Source: Nocardioides sediminis (lineage in GTDB: Bacteria; Actinomycetota; Actinomycetes; Propionibacteriales; Nocardioidaceae). From it: a stretch of DNA of 64,000 nucleotides. The translations under genes and the position numbers were made by a program. This document shows, piece after piece, positions 28,837 to 37,390 of this stretch. Location: assembly GCF_003047295.1 (NCBI RefSeq), contig NZ_PZYZ01000001.1, positions 1-64,000 on the forward strand. Reading direction: 5' to 3'. Under the pieces are notes generated by a model. That model was not told where the DNA came from and made no database searches. It saw nothing but the letters and a program-made list of their open reading frames with translations. Within the stretch, counting starts at the first letter, position 1, and the number at the start of each line of letters is the position of its first letter.

Positions 28837-30237
28837 ATGGCACGCGTGCACGCGTTCGGCGACGACCCGCTGCAGGACCTCGACGCCGTCGGTCTCGTCG
28901 AGGCCTACCGCGACGGCCTGCCGGTCGACGAGGTGGTCGAGGCGGCGATCGCCCGCGCCGACGCCGTCGACGACCAGCTGGGCGCGCTGGCCCACGAGGC
29001 GTTCGAGCGGGCGCGCGCCGAGGCACGGTCGCCGCGGCCCGGCTACTTCTCCGGGGTCCCCACCTTCTTCAAGGACAACGTCGACGTCGCCGGCATGCCC
29101 ACCCAGAACGGCACCGACGCCTACGTCGCCCGGCCGGCCGACGCCGACGGCGACTTCGCCCGCATGTACCGCAGCGTGGGGTTGCTGCCGCTGGGCAAGA
29201 CCCGGCTGAGCGAGTTCGGCTTCAGCGGCGCGGTCGACCACCCGCGCCTGGGGCCGGTGCGCACCCCGTGGAACCCCGAGCACTACGCGGGCGCGTCCTC
29301 GGCCGGCGCCGCCGCGTTCGTCGCCACCGGGGTGGTGCCGATCGCGCACGCCAACGACGGTGGCGGCTCGATCCGGATCCCGGCCTCGGTCAACGGCCTC
29401 GTCGGCCTCAAGCCCACCCGCGGTCGGCTGGCCCAGGACGCGACCCTGCGGCAGATGCCGGTCAAGATCGTCTCCGACGGCGTCCTGACCCGCTCGGTGC
29501 GCGACACGGCGGCGTTCTACCGGGAGGCCGAGAAGGTCTACCGCGACCCGCGGCTCGCCCCGATCGGCGACATCACCCGCCCCGGGCGGGCCCGGCTGAA
29601 GGTCGCGGTCGTCACCCGCGGCGTGGGCCGCGACGCCAGCCCCGAGGTGGCCGAGCTCACCCTCGAGACGGCCGCGCTGCTCGAGTCCCTCGGGCACCGG
29701 GTGGAGGAGATCGAGCCGCCGGTGCCGCGCTTCTTCGCCGACCACTTCGTCCTCTACTGGTCGATGCTGGCGATGGCGGTCGTCGGCACCGGCCGGCGCA
29801 CCTACGGCCCGACCTGGAACCCCGGCCGGCTGGACAACCTGACCCTCGGCCTGGCCCGGCACTCCCGGCGCAACCTGCACAGGCTCCCTGTCGCGATCGC
29901 CACGATGGCCTCCAGCAAGCACCTCGCGGCGCGCCACCATGCGTCGTACGACGTGACCCTGACACCGACGCTGGCCACCGGCACTCCCCGCGTCGGGCAC
30001 CTCGACCCGACCGCCGACTACGAGCAGGTGTTGGACCGGCTGCTGGACTGGGTAGCCTTCACCCCGCTCCAGAACGCCACCGGCGAGCCCGCGATCTCGC
30101 TGCCCCTGGCGACCACGGCCGAGGGGCTCCCGCAGGGCATGATGCTGGGGGCCGGAGCCGGTCGCGAGGCCCGTCTCCTCGAGCTCGCGCTGGAGCTCGA
30201 GGAGGCCGTGCCGTGGCCCCGGATCCAGGCGGGCTGA
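28837..30237 (+). CDS. Amidase signature family enzyme
   Basis: A 466-aa amidase. The catalytic triad is visible: Lys in PTFFKDNVDVAG, cis-Ser in YAGASSAGAAAFVATG and the nucleophile Ser in NDGGGSIRIPAS. Ser-Ser spacing and the glycine-rich loop fit the amidase signature family. Substrate is not evident; candidates are nitrile-derived or aryl amides, or 6-aminohexanoate-type compounds. TAGGTT (28824-28829) lies 7 nt before the ATG, suggesting a leaderless mRNA. An in-frame TTG at 28828 lies inside that box and is rejected. The gene is monocistronic. Confidence 0.88.
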   Translation: MARVHAFGDDPLQDLDAVGLVEAYRDGLPVDEVVEAAIARADAVDDQLGALAHEAFERARAEARSPRPGYFSGVPTFFKDNVDVAGMPTQNGTDAYVARPADADGDFARMYRSVGLLPLGKTRLSEFGFSGAVDHPRLGPVRTPWNPEHYAGASSAGAAAFVATGVVPIAHANDGGGSIRIPASVNGLVGLKPTRGRLAQDATLRQMPVKIVSDGVLTRSVRDTAAFYREAEKVYRDPRLAPIGDITRPGRARLKVAVVTRGVGRDASPEVAELTLETAALLESLGHRVEEIEPPVPRFFADHFVLYWSMLAMAVVGTGRRTYGPTWNPGRLDNLTLGLARHSRRNLHRLPVAIATMASSKHLAARHHASYDVTLTPTLATGTPRVGHLDPTADYEQVLDRLLDWVAFTPLQNATGEPAISLPLATTAEGLPQGMMLGAGAGREARLLELALELEEAVPWPRIQAG

Positions 30238-30239
30238 CC

Positions 30240-30254
30240 CCCTCGCGACGAGGG
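30240..30254. terminator. Small hairpin after the amidase gene
   Basis: CCCTCG-CGA-CGAGGG directly follows the amidase stop codon. The 6-bp stem with a tight loop is a weak terminator candidate. Downstream, TATTCT at 30290-30295 may be the -10 box of the tRNA-Thr gene. Confidence 0.35.
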
Positions 30255-30306
30255 TGGCGGGACGATTTCTCCTATCCCGGAGCCGTGTGTATTCTCTTCC
30301 GCTGTT

Positions 30307-30379
30307 GCCCCTTTAGCTCAGTCGGCAGAGCGTCTCCATGGTAAGGAGAAGGTCTACGGTTCGATTCCGTAAAGGGGCT
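30307..30379 (+). tRNA. tRNA-Thr (anticodon GGT)
   Basis: A 73-nt cloverleaf with acceptor arms GCCCCTT/AAGGGGC and discriminator T. The anticodon stem TCTCC/GGAGA encloses ATGGTAA, with GGT at 30340-30342. The T-arm GGTTCGATTCC is intact. No CCA is encoded. Confidence 0.96.
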
Positions 30380-30425
30380 CTGGGTTGGAGCACCGTCGTA
30401 GACTTCGGCGGTCGCCCCTCCCGGC

Positions 30426-30502
30426 GGCGGGGTAGCTCAGGTGGTTAGAGCACACGGCTCATAATCGTGGTGTCGCGGGTTCGAGTCCCGCCCCCGCTAC
30501 CA
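30426..30502 (+). tRNA. tRNA-Met (anticodon CAT), CCA encoded
   Basis: Acceptor GGCGGGG pairs with CCCCGCT (G-U at the first pair); discriminator A is followed by genomic CCA (30500-30502). The anticodon loop CTCATAA gives CAT. The absence of the initiator-type C1-A72 mismatch and three-GC anticodon stem supports elongator tRNA-Met. A CAT tRNA modified to read Ile is less likely from context. Confidence 0.9.
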
Positions 30503-30547
30503 CCACAATCCTCTCCCGCACCACTGCACACCGACGAAGGACTTCCC

Positions 30548-30718
30548 GTGGCCAGCAAGAGCTCTGACGTTCGCCCCAAGATCACGCTTGCCTGCGTCGA
30601 TTGCAAGGAGCGGAACTACATCACCAAGAAGAACCGCCGCAACGACCCCGACCGCATCGAGCTGAAGAAGTTCTGCCCGCGCTGCCGCACGCACACGGCG
30701 CACCGCGAGACCCGCTGA
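30548..30718 (+). CDS. rpmG: 50S ribosomal protein L33
   Basis: A 56-aa ribosomal protein L33 of the zinc-binding type: [16 protein letters not shown] and FCPRCRTH supply two Cys pairs. The GTG start at 30548 is preceded by CGAAGGA. Placement after tRNA-Thr and tRNA-Met and before MaoC-type genes matches the conserved actinobacterial rpmG-had-secE-nusG neighbourhood. A strong terminator hairpin follows. Confidence 0.95.
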   Translation: MASKSSDVRPKITLACVDCKERNYITKKNRRNDPDRIELKKFCPRCRTHTAHRETR

Positions 30719-30737
30719 GCGGCTCCCCCCCACCAAG

Positions 30738-30770
30738 CACCGACCCGTCGAGATCCTCGGCGGGTCGGTG
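30738..30770 (+). terminator. Intrinsic terminator after rpmG
   Basis: A 15-bp stem (30738-30752 with 30756-30770, one G-T pair) with loop ATC, followed by TCATTT. The outer arms CACCGACCCG/CGGGTCGGTG are perfect. It should separate rpmG from the next operon. Confidence 0.85.
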
Positions 30771-30787
30771 TCATTTAGGCTCCTTCC

Positions 30788-31198
30788 ATGCCTGTCGACC
30801 AGTCCCTCGTGGGGCGCGAGTTCCCCCCGACCGCCCCGCTGGAGGTGACCGAGGAGCGCGTGGCGGCCTTCGCCGCCTCCCTCGGGGCCCGGTACGACGC
30901 CGGCGGCGCCGTGCCCCCGACGTACCCCATCGTCCTGGCCTTCGACGCCATGCAGGCGTTCCTGGCCGCCGAGGACATCGACCTGTTCCGCATCGTGCAC
31001 GGCGAGCAGCGGTTCGCCTACGAGCGCCCGGTGCGGGTCGGTGACGTGCTCACCGCGACCCTGGGCGTGGTGAGCCTGCGCCAGATCGGCGGCGCCGACA
31101 TCATCGGCACCAGCAGCGCCATCACCGACGGCGACGGGGCCCTGGTCTGCACCGGCCGCGCGACCCTGGTCCACTCCGGCGGGCAGGAGACGTCATGA
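30788..31198 (+). CDS. MaoC-like dehydratase, FAS1-type N-terminal domain (HadA-like)
   Basis: A 136-aa hot-dog protein with the N-terminal MaoC-like segment (SLVGREFPPTAPLEVTEERV) and EQRFAYERPVRVGDVLTATLGV. It resembles HadA, the substrate-binding half of a (3R)-hydroxyacyl dehydratase, and lacks the catalytic Asp/His pair found in the next gene. TAGGCT at 30776-30781 six bases before the ATG suggests a leaderless transcript. Overlap of 4 nt with the next gene implies a HadA/HadB-like heterodimer. The acyl substrate is unknown, since Nocardioidaceae lack mycolic acids. Confidence 0.85.
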   Translation: MPVDQSLVGREFPPTAPLEVTEERVAAFAASLGARYDAGGAVPPTYPIVLAFDAMQAFLAAEDIDLFRIVHGEQRFAYERPVRVGDVLTATLGVVSLRQIGGADIIGTSSAITDGDGALVCTGRATLVHSGGQETS

Positions 31199-31584
31199 AC
31201 CCCGGCGACACCTTCGAGCCGCGCACCTTCGCCATCACCCGCGCCGACCTCGTCGCCTACGCGGAGGCGGCCGGTGACCCCAACCCGATCCACCAGGACG
31301 AGGAGGTCGCCCGCAGCGTCGGGCTGCCCGGCGTCATCGCCCACGGCATGTACACCCTCGGCCTGGTCGGCCGCGCTGTCGAGGAGTGGACCGGGGGAGC
31401 CGAGGTCGTCGAGCTCGGCTGCAAGTTCACCCAGCCCGTTGTCGTCCCCGCCGACGGGGCGGCCGAGGTCGTGGTCGCCGGCAGCGTCAAGGGCGTCGCC
31501 GACGGCCTGGCCACCCTCTCCCTCGAGGTGACCTGCGACGGCACCAAGGTGCTGGGCATGCCCAAGGCCGTCGTCCGTGCCTGA
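31195..31584 (+). CDS. MaoC-like dehydratase, catalytic half (HadB-like)
   Basis: A 129-aa hot-dog dehydratase with the hydratase-2 motif AEAAGDPNPIHQDEEVARSVGLP, supplying the catalytic Asp and His. GVIAHGMYTLGLVGRAV is the central hot-dog helix. It probably dehydrates (3R)-hydroxyacyl-ACP or -CoA together with the overlapping HadA-like partner. Its stop overlaps the murB start by 8 nt. In mycobacteria a third gene, hadC, lies here; it is absent and murB takes its place. Confidence 0.88.
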   Translation: MNPGDTFEPRTFAITRADLVAYAEAAGDPNPIHQDEEVARSVGLPGVIAHGMYTLGLVGRAVEEWTGGAEVVELGCKFTQPVVVPADGAAEVVVAGSVKGVADGLATLSLEVTCDGTKVLGMPKAVVRA

Positions 31585-32635
31585 GGCTCCCACCCTGCTG
31601 CGCGACCACACCACCCTGCGACTGGGCGGACCCGCCCGCGAGTGGGTCCGGGCCACCACCGAGCAGGAGGTCGTCGAGGCGGTCGCCGAGGCCGACGCCG
31701 CCGGCACCCCCGTGCTCGTCCTCGGGGGCGGCAGCAACCTGGTCGTGGCCGACGAGGGCTTCGACGGACGGGTGGTCGAGGTGGCGACCTCGGGCGTCGT
31801 CCCGGACGTCGAGGACGACGGAGCCGTGTGCGGCGGGGTCGTCGTCCGGGTCGCCGCCGGCGAGGGCTGGGACGACCTGGTGGCCACCGCCGTGGACCGT
31901 GGCTGGGTCGGCGTCGAGGCGCTGTCGGGGATCCCCGGCAGCGTGGGGGCCACCCCGATCCAGAACGTCGGCGCCTACGGCCAGGAGGTGAGCCAGACGA
32001 TCGCCTCGGTGCGGGTCTGGGACCGGACCCTGCGCGGCGTCCGCACCTTCGCGGCCGCCGACTGCGACTTCGGCTACCGGACCTCCCGCTTCAAGGCGGA
32101 CCCCACGCGGCACGTCGTGCTGAGCGTCGACTTCCAGCTCCGCACCGGGTCGCTCGGCGCTCCGGTGGCCTACGCCGAGCTCGCCCGCACGCTGGACGTC
32201 GAGCAGGGCGGTCGCGCCCCGCTCGCCGCCGTGCGCGAGGCCGTGCTCGCCCTGCGGTCCGGCAAGGGCATGGTCCTCGACGCGGCTGACCACGACACGT
32301 GGAGCGCGGGCTCGTTCTTCACCAACCCGTTCCTCACCCCCGAGCAGGCCGCGGCGCTGCCCGACGACGCCCCCCGGTGGAAGCAGCCTGACGGCCGGGT
32401 CAAGTCCAGCGCCGCGTGGCTCATCGAGCGTGCGGGCTTCGGCAAGGGGCACGGCCTGGACGTGCGCGGCGGGCGGGCCAGCCTCTCGACCAAGCACACG
32501 CTGGCGCTGACCAACCGCGGCGGCGCGAGCACCGAGGACCTGCTGGCCCTGGCCCGCGAGGTCCGCGACGGCGTCGAGGCGGCGTACGGCGTCCGGCTGG
32601 TCAACGAGCCGGTGCTCGTCGGGTGCGAGCTCTGA
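31577..32635 (+). CDS. murB: UDP-N-acetylmuramate dehydrogenase
   Basis: FAD/NADPH enzyme that reduces UDP-GlcNAc-enolpyruvate to UDP-MurNAc in peptidoglycan synthesis, 352 aa. FAD-binding segments TLRLGGPAREWV and VLVLGGGSNLVVAD, SGIPGSVGATPIQNVGAYGQE, and the active-site Ser in SAGSFFTNP are present; the C-terminal Glu is in LVNEPVLVG. The GTG start at 31577 is inside the dehydratase gene. This is a type I MurB with the Tyr loop (FGYRTSRFK). It is convergent with the next gene, 3 nt apart. Confidence 0.94.
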   Translation: MPEAPTLLRDHTTLRLGGPAREWVRATTEQEVVEAVAEADAAGTPVLVLGGGSNLVVADEGFDGRVVEVATSGVVPDVEDDGAVCGGVVVRVAAGEGWDDLVATAVDRGWVGVEALSGIPGSVGATPIQNVGAYGQEVSQTIASVRVWDRTLRGVRTFAAADCDFGYRTSRFKADPTRHVVLSVDFQLRTGSLGAPVAYAELARTLDVEQGGRAPLAAVREAVLALRSGKGMVLDAADHDTWSAGSFFTNPFLTPEQAAALPDDAPRWKQPDGRVKSSAAWLIERAGFGKGHGLDVRGGRASLSTKHTLALTNRGGASTEDLLALAREVRDGVEAAYGVRLVNEPVLVGCEL

Positions 32636-32638
32636 CCC

Positions 32639-33262
32639 CTACAGGTCGGACTCGTAGCCGCTCGTCGTCTCGTAGGTGCTGACCCCGACCGCCGCGAACA
32701 ACACGATGAACGCGACGACGGCGAGGACGATGAGCACCAGGATCGCGGTGCCGATCATCCCCATGATCCGTCCCGCTTGTGCCTGCTCGCGACCGCTCCA
32801 GCGTCCGGGCTCGGCGTCGATGGCCTTGACCACGCGGCCGCCGGTCACCCACGCGAAGGGCGCCATCACGATCGGCACCACGCAGATGAACAGGCCGATC
32901 AGCGAGACGAGCCCGAGCACCATCGCGGTCGTCGAGGAGGGGTGCGGCGGCGGGGTGGCGTAGCCCTGCCCGTAGCCGTAGGGCTGTCCCGGCTGGCCGT
33001 AGGGAGCCTGGCCGTAGGGAGCCTGGCCGTACGGCGGCTGGGCGGCGTACGGCTGCGTGGGCGGCTCCCCGGGGGCGCCGTAGGGCGAGTGGGTCGGCGG
33101 CGCTCCGTACGACGACGTCTCGGCCGAGCCGTAGGGGTTGCTCGGCGGCTCGGACCCCTGCCCGGGGTACTGCGGGGTCTGCGACCCGTCCGGGTTGGTC
33201 CGCATGTAGTCGTCGGGGCCGTGCCCCGGCTCGGGCTTGGCCGGCTCGTCCTGGTTGCTCAC
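32639..33262 (-). CDS. DUF4190-type membrane protein with Pro/Tyr/Gly-rich tail
   Basis: A 207-aa protein. Residues about 25-105 are a low-complexity cytoplasmic region rich in Pro, Tyr, Gly and Gln, with near-tandem PYGQA units. Two hydrophobic segments follow (AMVLGLVSLIGLFICVVPIV and GTAILVLIVLAVVAFIVLFA) around a short loop, the DUF4190 arrangement. The GTG start overlaps the add stop by 4 nt (GTGA). Similar proteins are widespread in actinobacteria and uncharacterised. Confidence 0.82.
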   Translation of the reverse strand: MSNQDEPAKPEPGHGPDDYMRTNPDGSQTPQYPGQGSEPPSNPYGSAETSSYGAPPTHSPYGAPGEPPTQPYAAQPPYGQAPYGQAPYGQPGQPYGYGQGYATPPPHPSSTTAMVLGLVSLIGLFICVVPIVMAPFAWVTGGRVVKAIDAEPGRWSGREQAQAGRIMGMIGTAILVLIVLAVVAFIVLFAAVGVSTYETTSGYESDL

Positions 33263-34356
33263 CGGACCATCGTCGCAGCCGGGACCGCCTCCGTCGCGCC
33301 GATCGGGCCGGACAGCCACGCGTCCACCTCGGCGAGGGCCCGGCTGCGCACGTCCTCGGGCGCCCGAGAGGCGACGAAGGAGGACCGCGCCAGCGACGCG
33401 AGCTCGGCGTCGGTCAGGTCGTGGGCGGCCCGCATCGTGGCGTACTGGCCGGCCAGCCGGGAGCCGAAGAGCAGCGGGTCGTCGGCCCCCAGCGCGATCG
33501 TGGCACCGGCGGCCATGAGCTGGGGGAGCGGCACCGAGGTGAGGTCGGAGTAGACCCCGAGGGCGACGTTGGAGACCGGGCAGACCTCCAGCGCCACGCC
33601 GGCCTCGACGACCCGGTCCAGCAGCTCCGGGTCCTCGACGGACCGCACCCCGTGGCCGAGCCGGTCGGCGTGGAGGTCGTCGAGGCACCGGCGGACGTGG
33701 TCCGGCCCCCGGAGCTCGCCGCCGTGCGGGGCCAGCAGCAGGCCCGCCCGCTCGGCGATCGCGAACGCCGGCGCGAACTCGCTCGTCACGCCGCGGCGCT
33801 CGTCGTTGGAGAGGCCGAAGCCCACGACACCGCGGTCGGCGTACTGCGCGGCGAGCCGGGCCAGCGTGCGGGCGTCGAGCGGGTGCCGCGTGCGGTTGGC
33901 CGCGATGACGACGGCGATCGGCAGGCCGGTGCGACGGGTGGCGTCGCGCACGCAGTCCAGGACCAGGTCGGTGAAGGCGGTGATGCCGCCGAACCGGGCG
34001 GCGTACCCGCTCGGGTCCACCTGGATCTCCAGCCAGCGCCCGCCGTCGGCGACGTCGTCCTCGGCGGCCTCCCGGACCAGGCGTCGTACGTCGTCGGGGG
34101 TGCGGAGCACCGACCGGGCCACGTCGTAGAGGCGCTGGAAGCGGAACCAGCCCTTCTCGTCGGCGGCCGAGAGCTGGGGCGGCCAGTCCTCGACGAGCGA
34201 GTCGGGGAGCGCGATGCCGTCCCGCTCGGCGAGCTCGAGGAGGGTGTCGTGCCGCATGGAGCCGGTGAAGTGCAGGTGCAGGTGGGCCTTCGGCAGGGCG
34301 TGCACGTCGCGGCGCTCGGCTGCGGTGGTGCCCCCGTCGTCCCGGCCGTGACCCAT
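33259..34356 (-). CDS. add: Adenosine deaminase
   Basis: Zn-dependent hydrolytic deamination of adenosine or a related purine, 365 aa. Metal and active-site motifs appear in order: HLHLHFTGSM, APHGGELRG (His), RLGHGVRS (His with preceding Glu region) and GADDPLLFGS (Asp pair). The sequence fits the adenosine/adenine deaminase family; adenosine is the default. The ATG at 34356 follows TACGAT by 7 nt on the minus strand, suggesting a leaderless start. It is followed by the overlapping DUF4190 gene. Confidence 0.9.
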   Translation of the reverse strand: MGHGRDDGGTTAAERRDVHALPKAHLHLHFTGSMRHDTLLELAERDGIALPDSLVEDWPPQLSAADEKGWFRFQRLYDVARSVLRTPDDVRRLVREAAEDDVADGGRWLEIQVDPSGYAARFGGITAFTDLVLDCVRDATRRTGLPIAVVIAANRTRHPLDARTLARLAAQYADRGVVGFGLSNDERRGVTSEFAPAFAIAERAGLLLAPHGGELRGPDHVRRCLDDLHADRLGHGVRSVEDPELLDRVVEAGVALEVCPVSNVALGVYSDLTSVPLPQLMAAGATIALGADDPLLFGSRLAGQYATMRAAHDLTDAELASLARSSFVASRAPEDVRSRALAEVDAWLSGPIGATEAVPAATMVR

Positions 34357-34488
34357 GCCCGCGATCGTAGGGGGCGACGCCGGTTCGACGCGGCTGGGGG
34401 CAGCCCCGTATGCTTCCCGTTTGGTGGATTCCCCAATGCTTCGCCATGCCCTCACCGGGGTGCGGCAGGCGCCGGGGAGGACCGTCGG

Positions 34489-34561
34489 AGGGCACTAGCT
34501 CAACTGGCAGAGCATCGGTCTCCAAAACCGAAGGTTGGGGGTTCAAGTCCCTCGTGCCCTG
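34489..34561 (+). tRNA. tRNA-Trp (anticodon CCA)
   Basis: A 73-nt cloverleaf with acceptor AGGGCAC/GTGCCCT and discriminator G. Stem TCGGT/ACCGA encloses CTCCAAA, with CCA at 34522-34524. Its position before secE is conserved in actinobacteria. TATGCT at 34409-34414 with TTCGAC upstream could be its promoter. Confidence 0.96.
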
Positions 34562-34588
34562 CAAAGCGCAACACCGCAGCACAGGCTG

Positions 34589-34636
34589 CAGTGACAATGA
34601 ATCGCAGTGACAACGAACTGCAGTGACAACGGATCG
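34589..34636 (+). repeat. Three 16-bp direct repeats upstream of secE
   Basis: CAGTGACAA begins at 34589, 34605 and 34621, each unit 16 bp, with only small changes after the first nine bases. They fill the gap between tRNA-Trp and the secE ribosome-binding site. They could be regulatory sites or a slippage product; the function is not known. Confidence 0.75.
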
Positions 34637-34655
34637 ACGAGGAGAGGTGGCAGGC

Positions 34656-34913
34656 GTGTCGGACACCCCGGCTGTGCACGAGCCGCGCGAGGGATCGCGT
34701 GGTGCCGACCGCAAGCGCACGGGCCCGGCCACCTTCTACCGTCAGGTGGTCGCCGAGCTCCGCAAGGTCGTCTGGCCGACGCAGCAGCAGCTGACCACCT
34801 ACTTCCTCGTCGTGATGGTGTTCGTGATCGTGATGATGGCCTTCGTGTCGGCCCTCGACCTGGCCTTCGGCAGGCTCGTCTTCGCGATGTTCACGGGCAA
34901 CTCCAACCAGTGA
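34656..34913 (+). CDS. secE: Preprotein translocase subunit SecE
   Basis: An 85-aa single-span (bacterial short type) SecE, part of the SecYEG channel. It has a polar N-terminal region, the conserved [20 protein letters not shown] amphipathic segment, then one hydrophobic helix [15 protein letters not shown]. The GTG at 34656 is chosen because GAGGAGAGG lies 8 nt upstream. A GTG at 34623 in frame falls within the repeats. It is followed by nusG. Confidence 0.94.
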   Translation: MSDTPAVHEPREGSRGADRKRTGPATFYRQVVAELRKVVWPTQQQLTTYFLVVMVFVIVMMAFVSALDLAFGRLVFAMFTGNSNQ

Positions 34914-35004
34914 CCGAGCGCCGGCCCGACCGGCGCACCTCCCCTGCCCACCCCGACCGGACACCCGGCCGGGAACCCAGTTCATCGACGTGACGGAGCC
35001 ACAA

Positions 35005-35883
35005 GTGTCCGACCAGTACGACTCCCCGGACCAGCACGACGCCGAGGCGTCCGCCGACGAGACCCCCGAGGTCGCGTCGCAGGACGCCGGCGACGACGCG
35101 GTGACCGACGAGTCCGTGCCGTCCGGGGTCGAGACCGCGGACGCCTCCCTGACCACCGAGGCCCTCAGCGACGCCGAGGGCGACGCTCCGCTCGCCGACT
35201 CCGGCGACGAGACCGCCGACGAGTCGACCGAGGAGGTCTCCGACGAGGCGGCCGCCGAGGACCCGCTCGAGGCCTTCCGCCGCGAGCTGTGGGCCAAGCC
35301 CGGCGACTGGTTCGTCGTGCACACCTACTCCGGCATGGAGAAGCGGGTCAAGCAGAACCTCGAGAACCGCATCATCTCCCTCAACATGGAGGACTACATC
35401 CACGAGATCGTGGTCCCCACCGAAGAGGTCGCCGAGATCAAGAACGGCCAGCGCAAGATGGTCACCCGCACCGTCCTGCCCGGCTACGTCCTGGTCCGCA
35501 TGGACCTCACCGACGAGTCGTGGTCGGCCGTGCGCCACACGCCGTCGGTCACCGGCTTCGTCGGCCACAGCCACCAGCCCGTGCCGCTGAGCATGAGCGA
35601 GGTCGAGGACATGCTCGCGCCCGCCGTCGTCGCGGTCGCCGAGGCCGAGGCCGCCGCCGCCGCCGGTGACAAGCCCGCCGCGGCCGCCGCGGCCAAGAAG
35701 CCCGTCGAGGTCGCCGACTTCGACGTCTCCGACTCGGTCATGGTGGTCGACGGCCCGTTCGCCACGCTGCACGCGACGATCACCGAGATCAACGCCGAGT
35801 CCCAGAGGGTCAAGGCCCTCGTCGAGATCTTCGGCCGGGAGACCCCGGTCGAGCTGAGCTTCAGCCAGATCCAGAAGGTCTGA
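35005..35883 (+). CDS. nusG: Transcription termination/antitermination protein NusG
   Basis: A 292-aa NusG. The NGN domain begins about residue 100 ([21 protein letters not shown]) and the KOW domain lies at the C-terminus ([17 protein letters not shown]). An acidic N-terminal extension of about 95 residues precedes NGN, and an Ala-rich linker of about 35 residues separates NGN from KOW. E. coli NusG is much shorter; acidic extensions are usual in actinobacteria. GTG 35005 is preferred because GGAG lies 7 nt upstream; GTG 34990 is possible. Confidence 0.94.
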   Translation: MSDQYDSPDQHDAEASADETPEVASQDAGDDAVTDESVPSGVETADASLTTEALSDAEGDAPLADSGDETADESTEEVSDEAAAEDPLEAFRRELWAKPGDWFVVHTYSGMEKRVKQNLENRIISLNMEDYIHEIVVPTEEVAEIKNGQRKMVTRTVLPGYVLVRMDLTDESWSAVRHTPSVTGFVGHSHQPVPLSMSEVEDMLAPAVVAVAEAEAAAAAGDKPAAAAAAKKPVEVADFDVSDSVMVVDGPFATLHATITEINAESQRVKALVEIFGRETPVELSFSQIQKV

Positions 35884-35952
35884 CGCTCACCCGCAACACC
35901 CGTGGCAGGGGGCACCCGCCCTCGTCAGGACCACAGAGAACAGGAAGAGAAC

Positions 35953-36381
35953 ATGCCTCCCAAGAAGAAGATCGCTGCGCTCGTCAAGGTGCAGCTCCAG
36001 GCCGGTGCCGCGACCCCGGCCCCGCCGGTCGGTACCGCGCTCGGTCCGCACGGCGTTAACATCATGGACTTCTGCAAGGCCTACAACGCGCAGACCGAGT
36101 CGATGCGCGGCAACGTGATCCCCGTCGAGATCACGATCTACGAGGACCGGTCCTTCGAGTTCATCACCAAGACCCCTCCGGCCGCCGAGCTGATCAAGAA
36201 GGCCGCCGGCCTCTCCAAGGGCTCCGGCGTCCCGCACAAGGACAAGGTCGGCAAGCTGACCAAGGACCAGGTGCGCGAGATCGCGCAGACCAAGCTGCCC
36301 GACCTCAACGCCAACGACATCGACGCCGCGATGAAGATCGTCGAGGGCACCGCCCGCTCCATGGGCGTCACCACCGACTGA
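35953..36381 (+). CDS. rplK: 50S ribosomal protein L11
   Basis: A 142-aa L11. The N-terminal [20 protein letters not shown] and C-terminal rRNA-binding region ([20 protein letters not shown]) are fully conserved. The ATG at 35953 follows CAGGAAGAGA. It is co-directional with nusG and rplA, the usual order. The window shows no unusual residue. Confidence 0.97.
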   Translation: MPPKKKIAALVKVQLQAGAATPAPPVGTALGPHGVNIMDFCKAYNAQTESMRGNVIPVEITIYEDRSFEFITKTPPAAELIKKAAGLSKGSGVPHKDKVGKLTKDQVREIAQTKLPDLNANDIDAAMKIVEGTARSMGVTTD

Positions 36382-36489
36382 CCACCCCCGCGAGCGTCGT
36401 ACGACGCGGCGGACATCCCGGCTCCCAGCCGACACCCCGTGGCAGGACCGCGCTGGTCCACTGACCACAACTGACGAAAAGAGACAGAC

Positions 36490-37206
36490 ATGCAGCGCAG
36501 CAAGACCTACCGCGCGGCGGCCGAGCAGTTCGACAAGGACGAGCTCTACGCCCCGCTGGCCGCCATCAAGATCGCCAAGGGCGGCTCGAAGAAGAAGTTC
36601 GACGAGACCGTGGACGTCGTCATGCGCCTCGGCGTCGACCCGCGCAAGGCCGACCAGATGGTCCGTGGCACCGTCAACCTCCCGCACGGCACCGGCAAGA
36701 CCGCCCGTGTCCTGGTGTTCGCCAACGCCGACAAGGCCGAGGCCGCCCGTGAGGCCGGCGCCGACTTCGTCGGTGGCGACGAGCTGATCGAGAAGGTCAA
36801 CGGCGGCTGGCTCGACTTCGACGCCGTCGTCGCGACGCCCGACATGATGGGCAAGGTCGGCCGTCTGGGCCGCGTCCTCGGCCCCCGCTCCCTGATGCCC
36901 AACCCCAAGACCGGCACGGTGACCCCCGACGTCGCCAAGGCCGTCACGGACATCAAGGGCGGCAAGATCGAGTTCCGCGTCGACCGCCACGCCAACCTGC
37001 ACTTCATCATCGGCAAGGCGTCCTTCTCCGAGGTCCAGCTCGCGGAGAACTACGCCGCCGCCCTCGAGGAGGTGCTGCGTCTCAAGCCGGCCAGCTCCAA
37101 GGGCCGCTACATCAAGAAGGTCACCGTCTCCACGACCATGGGCCCCGGCGTCCAGGTCGACCCAAACCGCACCAAGAACGTCGCGGCCGAGGACGAGCAG
37201 GCCTGA
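36490..37206 (+). CDS. rplA: 50S ribosomal protein L1
   Basis: A 238-aa L1. [40 protein letters not shown] and [15 protein letters not shown] are the family signatures. Its 5' gap of 108 nt contains no gene; L1 autoregulatory sites often lie in such leaders, but none was clearly identified. A hairpin terminator follows. Confidence 0.97.
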   Translation: MQRSKTYRAAAEQFDKDELYAPLAAIKIAKGGSKKKFDETVDVVMRLGVDPRKADQMVRGTVNLPHGTGKTARVLVFANADKAEAAREAGADFVGGDELIEKVNGGWLDFDAVVATPDMMGKVGRLGRVLGPRSLMPNPKTGTVTPDVAKAVTDIKGGKIEFRVDRHANLHFIIGKASFSEVQLAENYAAALEEVLRLKPASSKGRYIKKVTVSTTMGPGVQVDPNRTKNVAAEDEQA

Positions 37207-37237
37207 CCCCTCCCAGGCTCCGCCTGGCACGCTCCAC

Positions 37238-37274
37238 CGACGCCCCGGTCATCCCCGTGATGGCCGGGGCGTCG
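37238..37274 (+). terminator. Terminator hairpin after rplA
   Basis: Perfect 11-bp arms CGACGCCCCGG (37238-37248) and complement (37264-37274), loop 15 nt. A smaller CCAGGC/GCCTGG hairpin lies just before at 37213-37227. It ends the secE-rplA gene run. Confidence 0.7.
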
Positions 37275-37390
37275 TCGTGTGCTGGGGCCGGGTGGGAGGA
37301 TGAGGGGGCGGACGGGGGTCGACACGCCGGGCTTGTCACGGGGACGGCCGGATGGACGCCCGGTCGCACCCACCACACGAAGGAGCCCTC

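Noticed and set aside
32930..33120. Tandem DNA repeat in the DUF4190 gene region
   Set aside because: The repetition is explained by the Pro-Tyr-Gly-Gln low-complexity protein segment and is not an independent element.
34589..34636. CRISPR array
   Set aside because: The repeats are 16 bp, directly adjacent, without spacers, and no cas gene is present.
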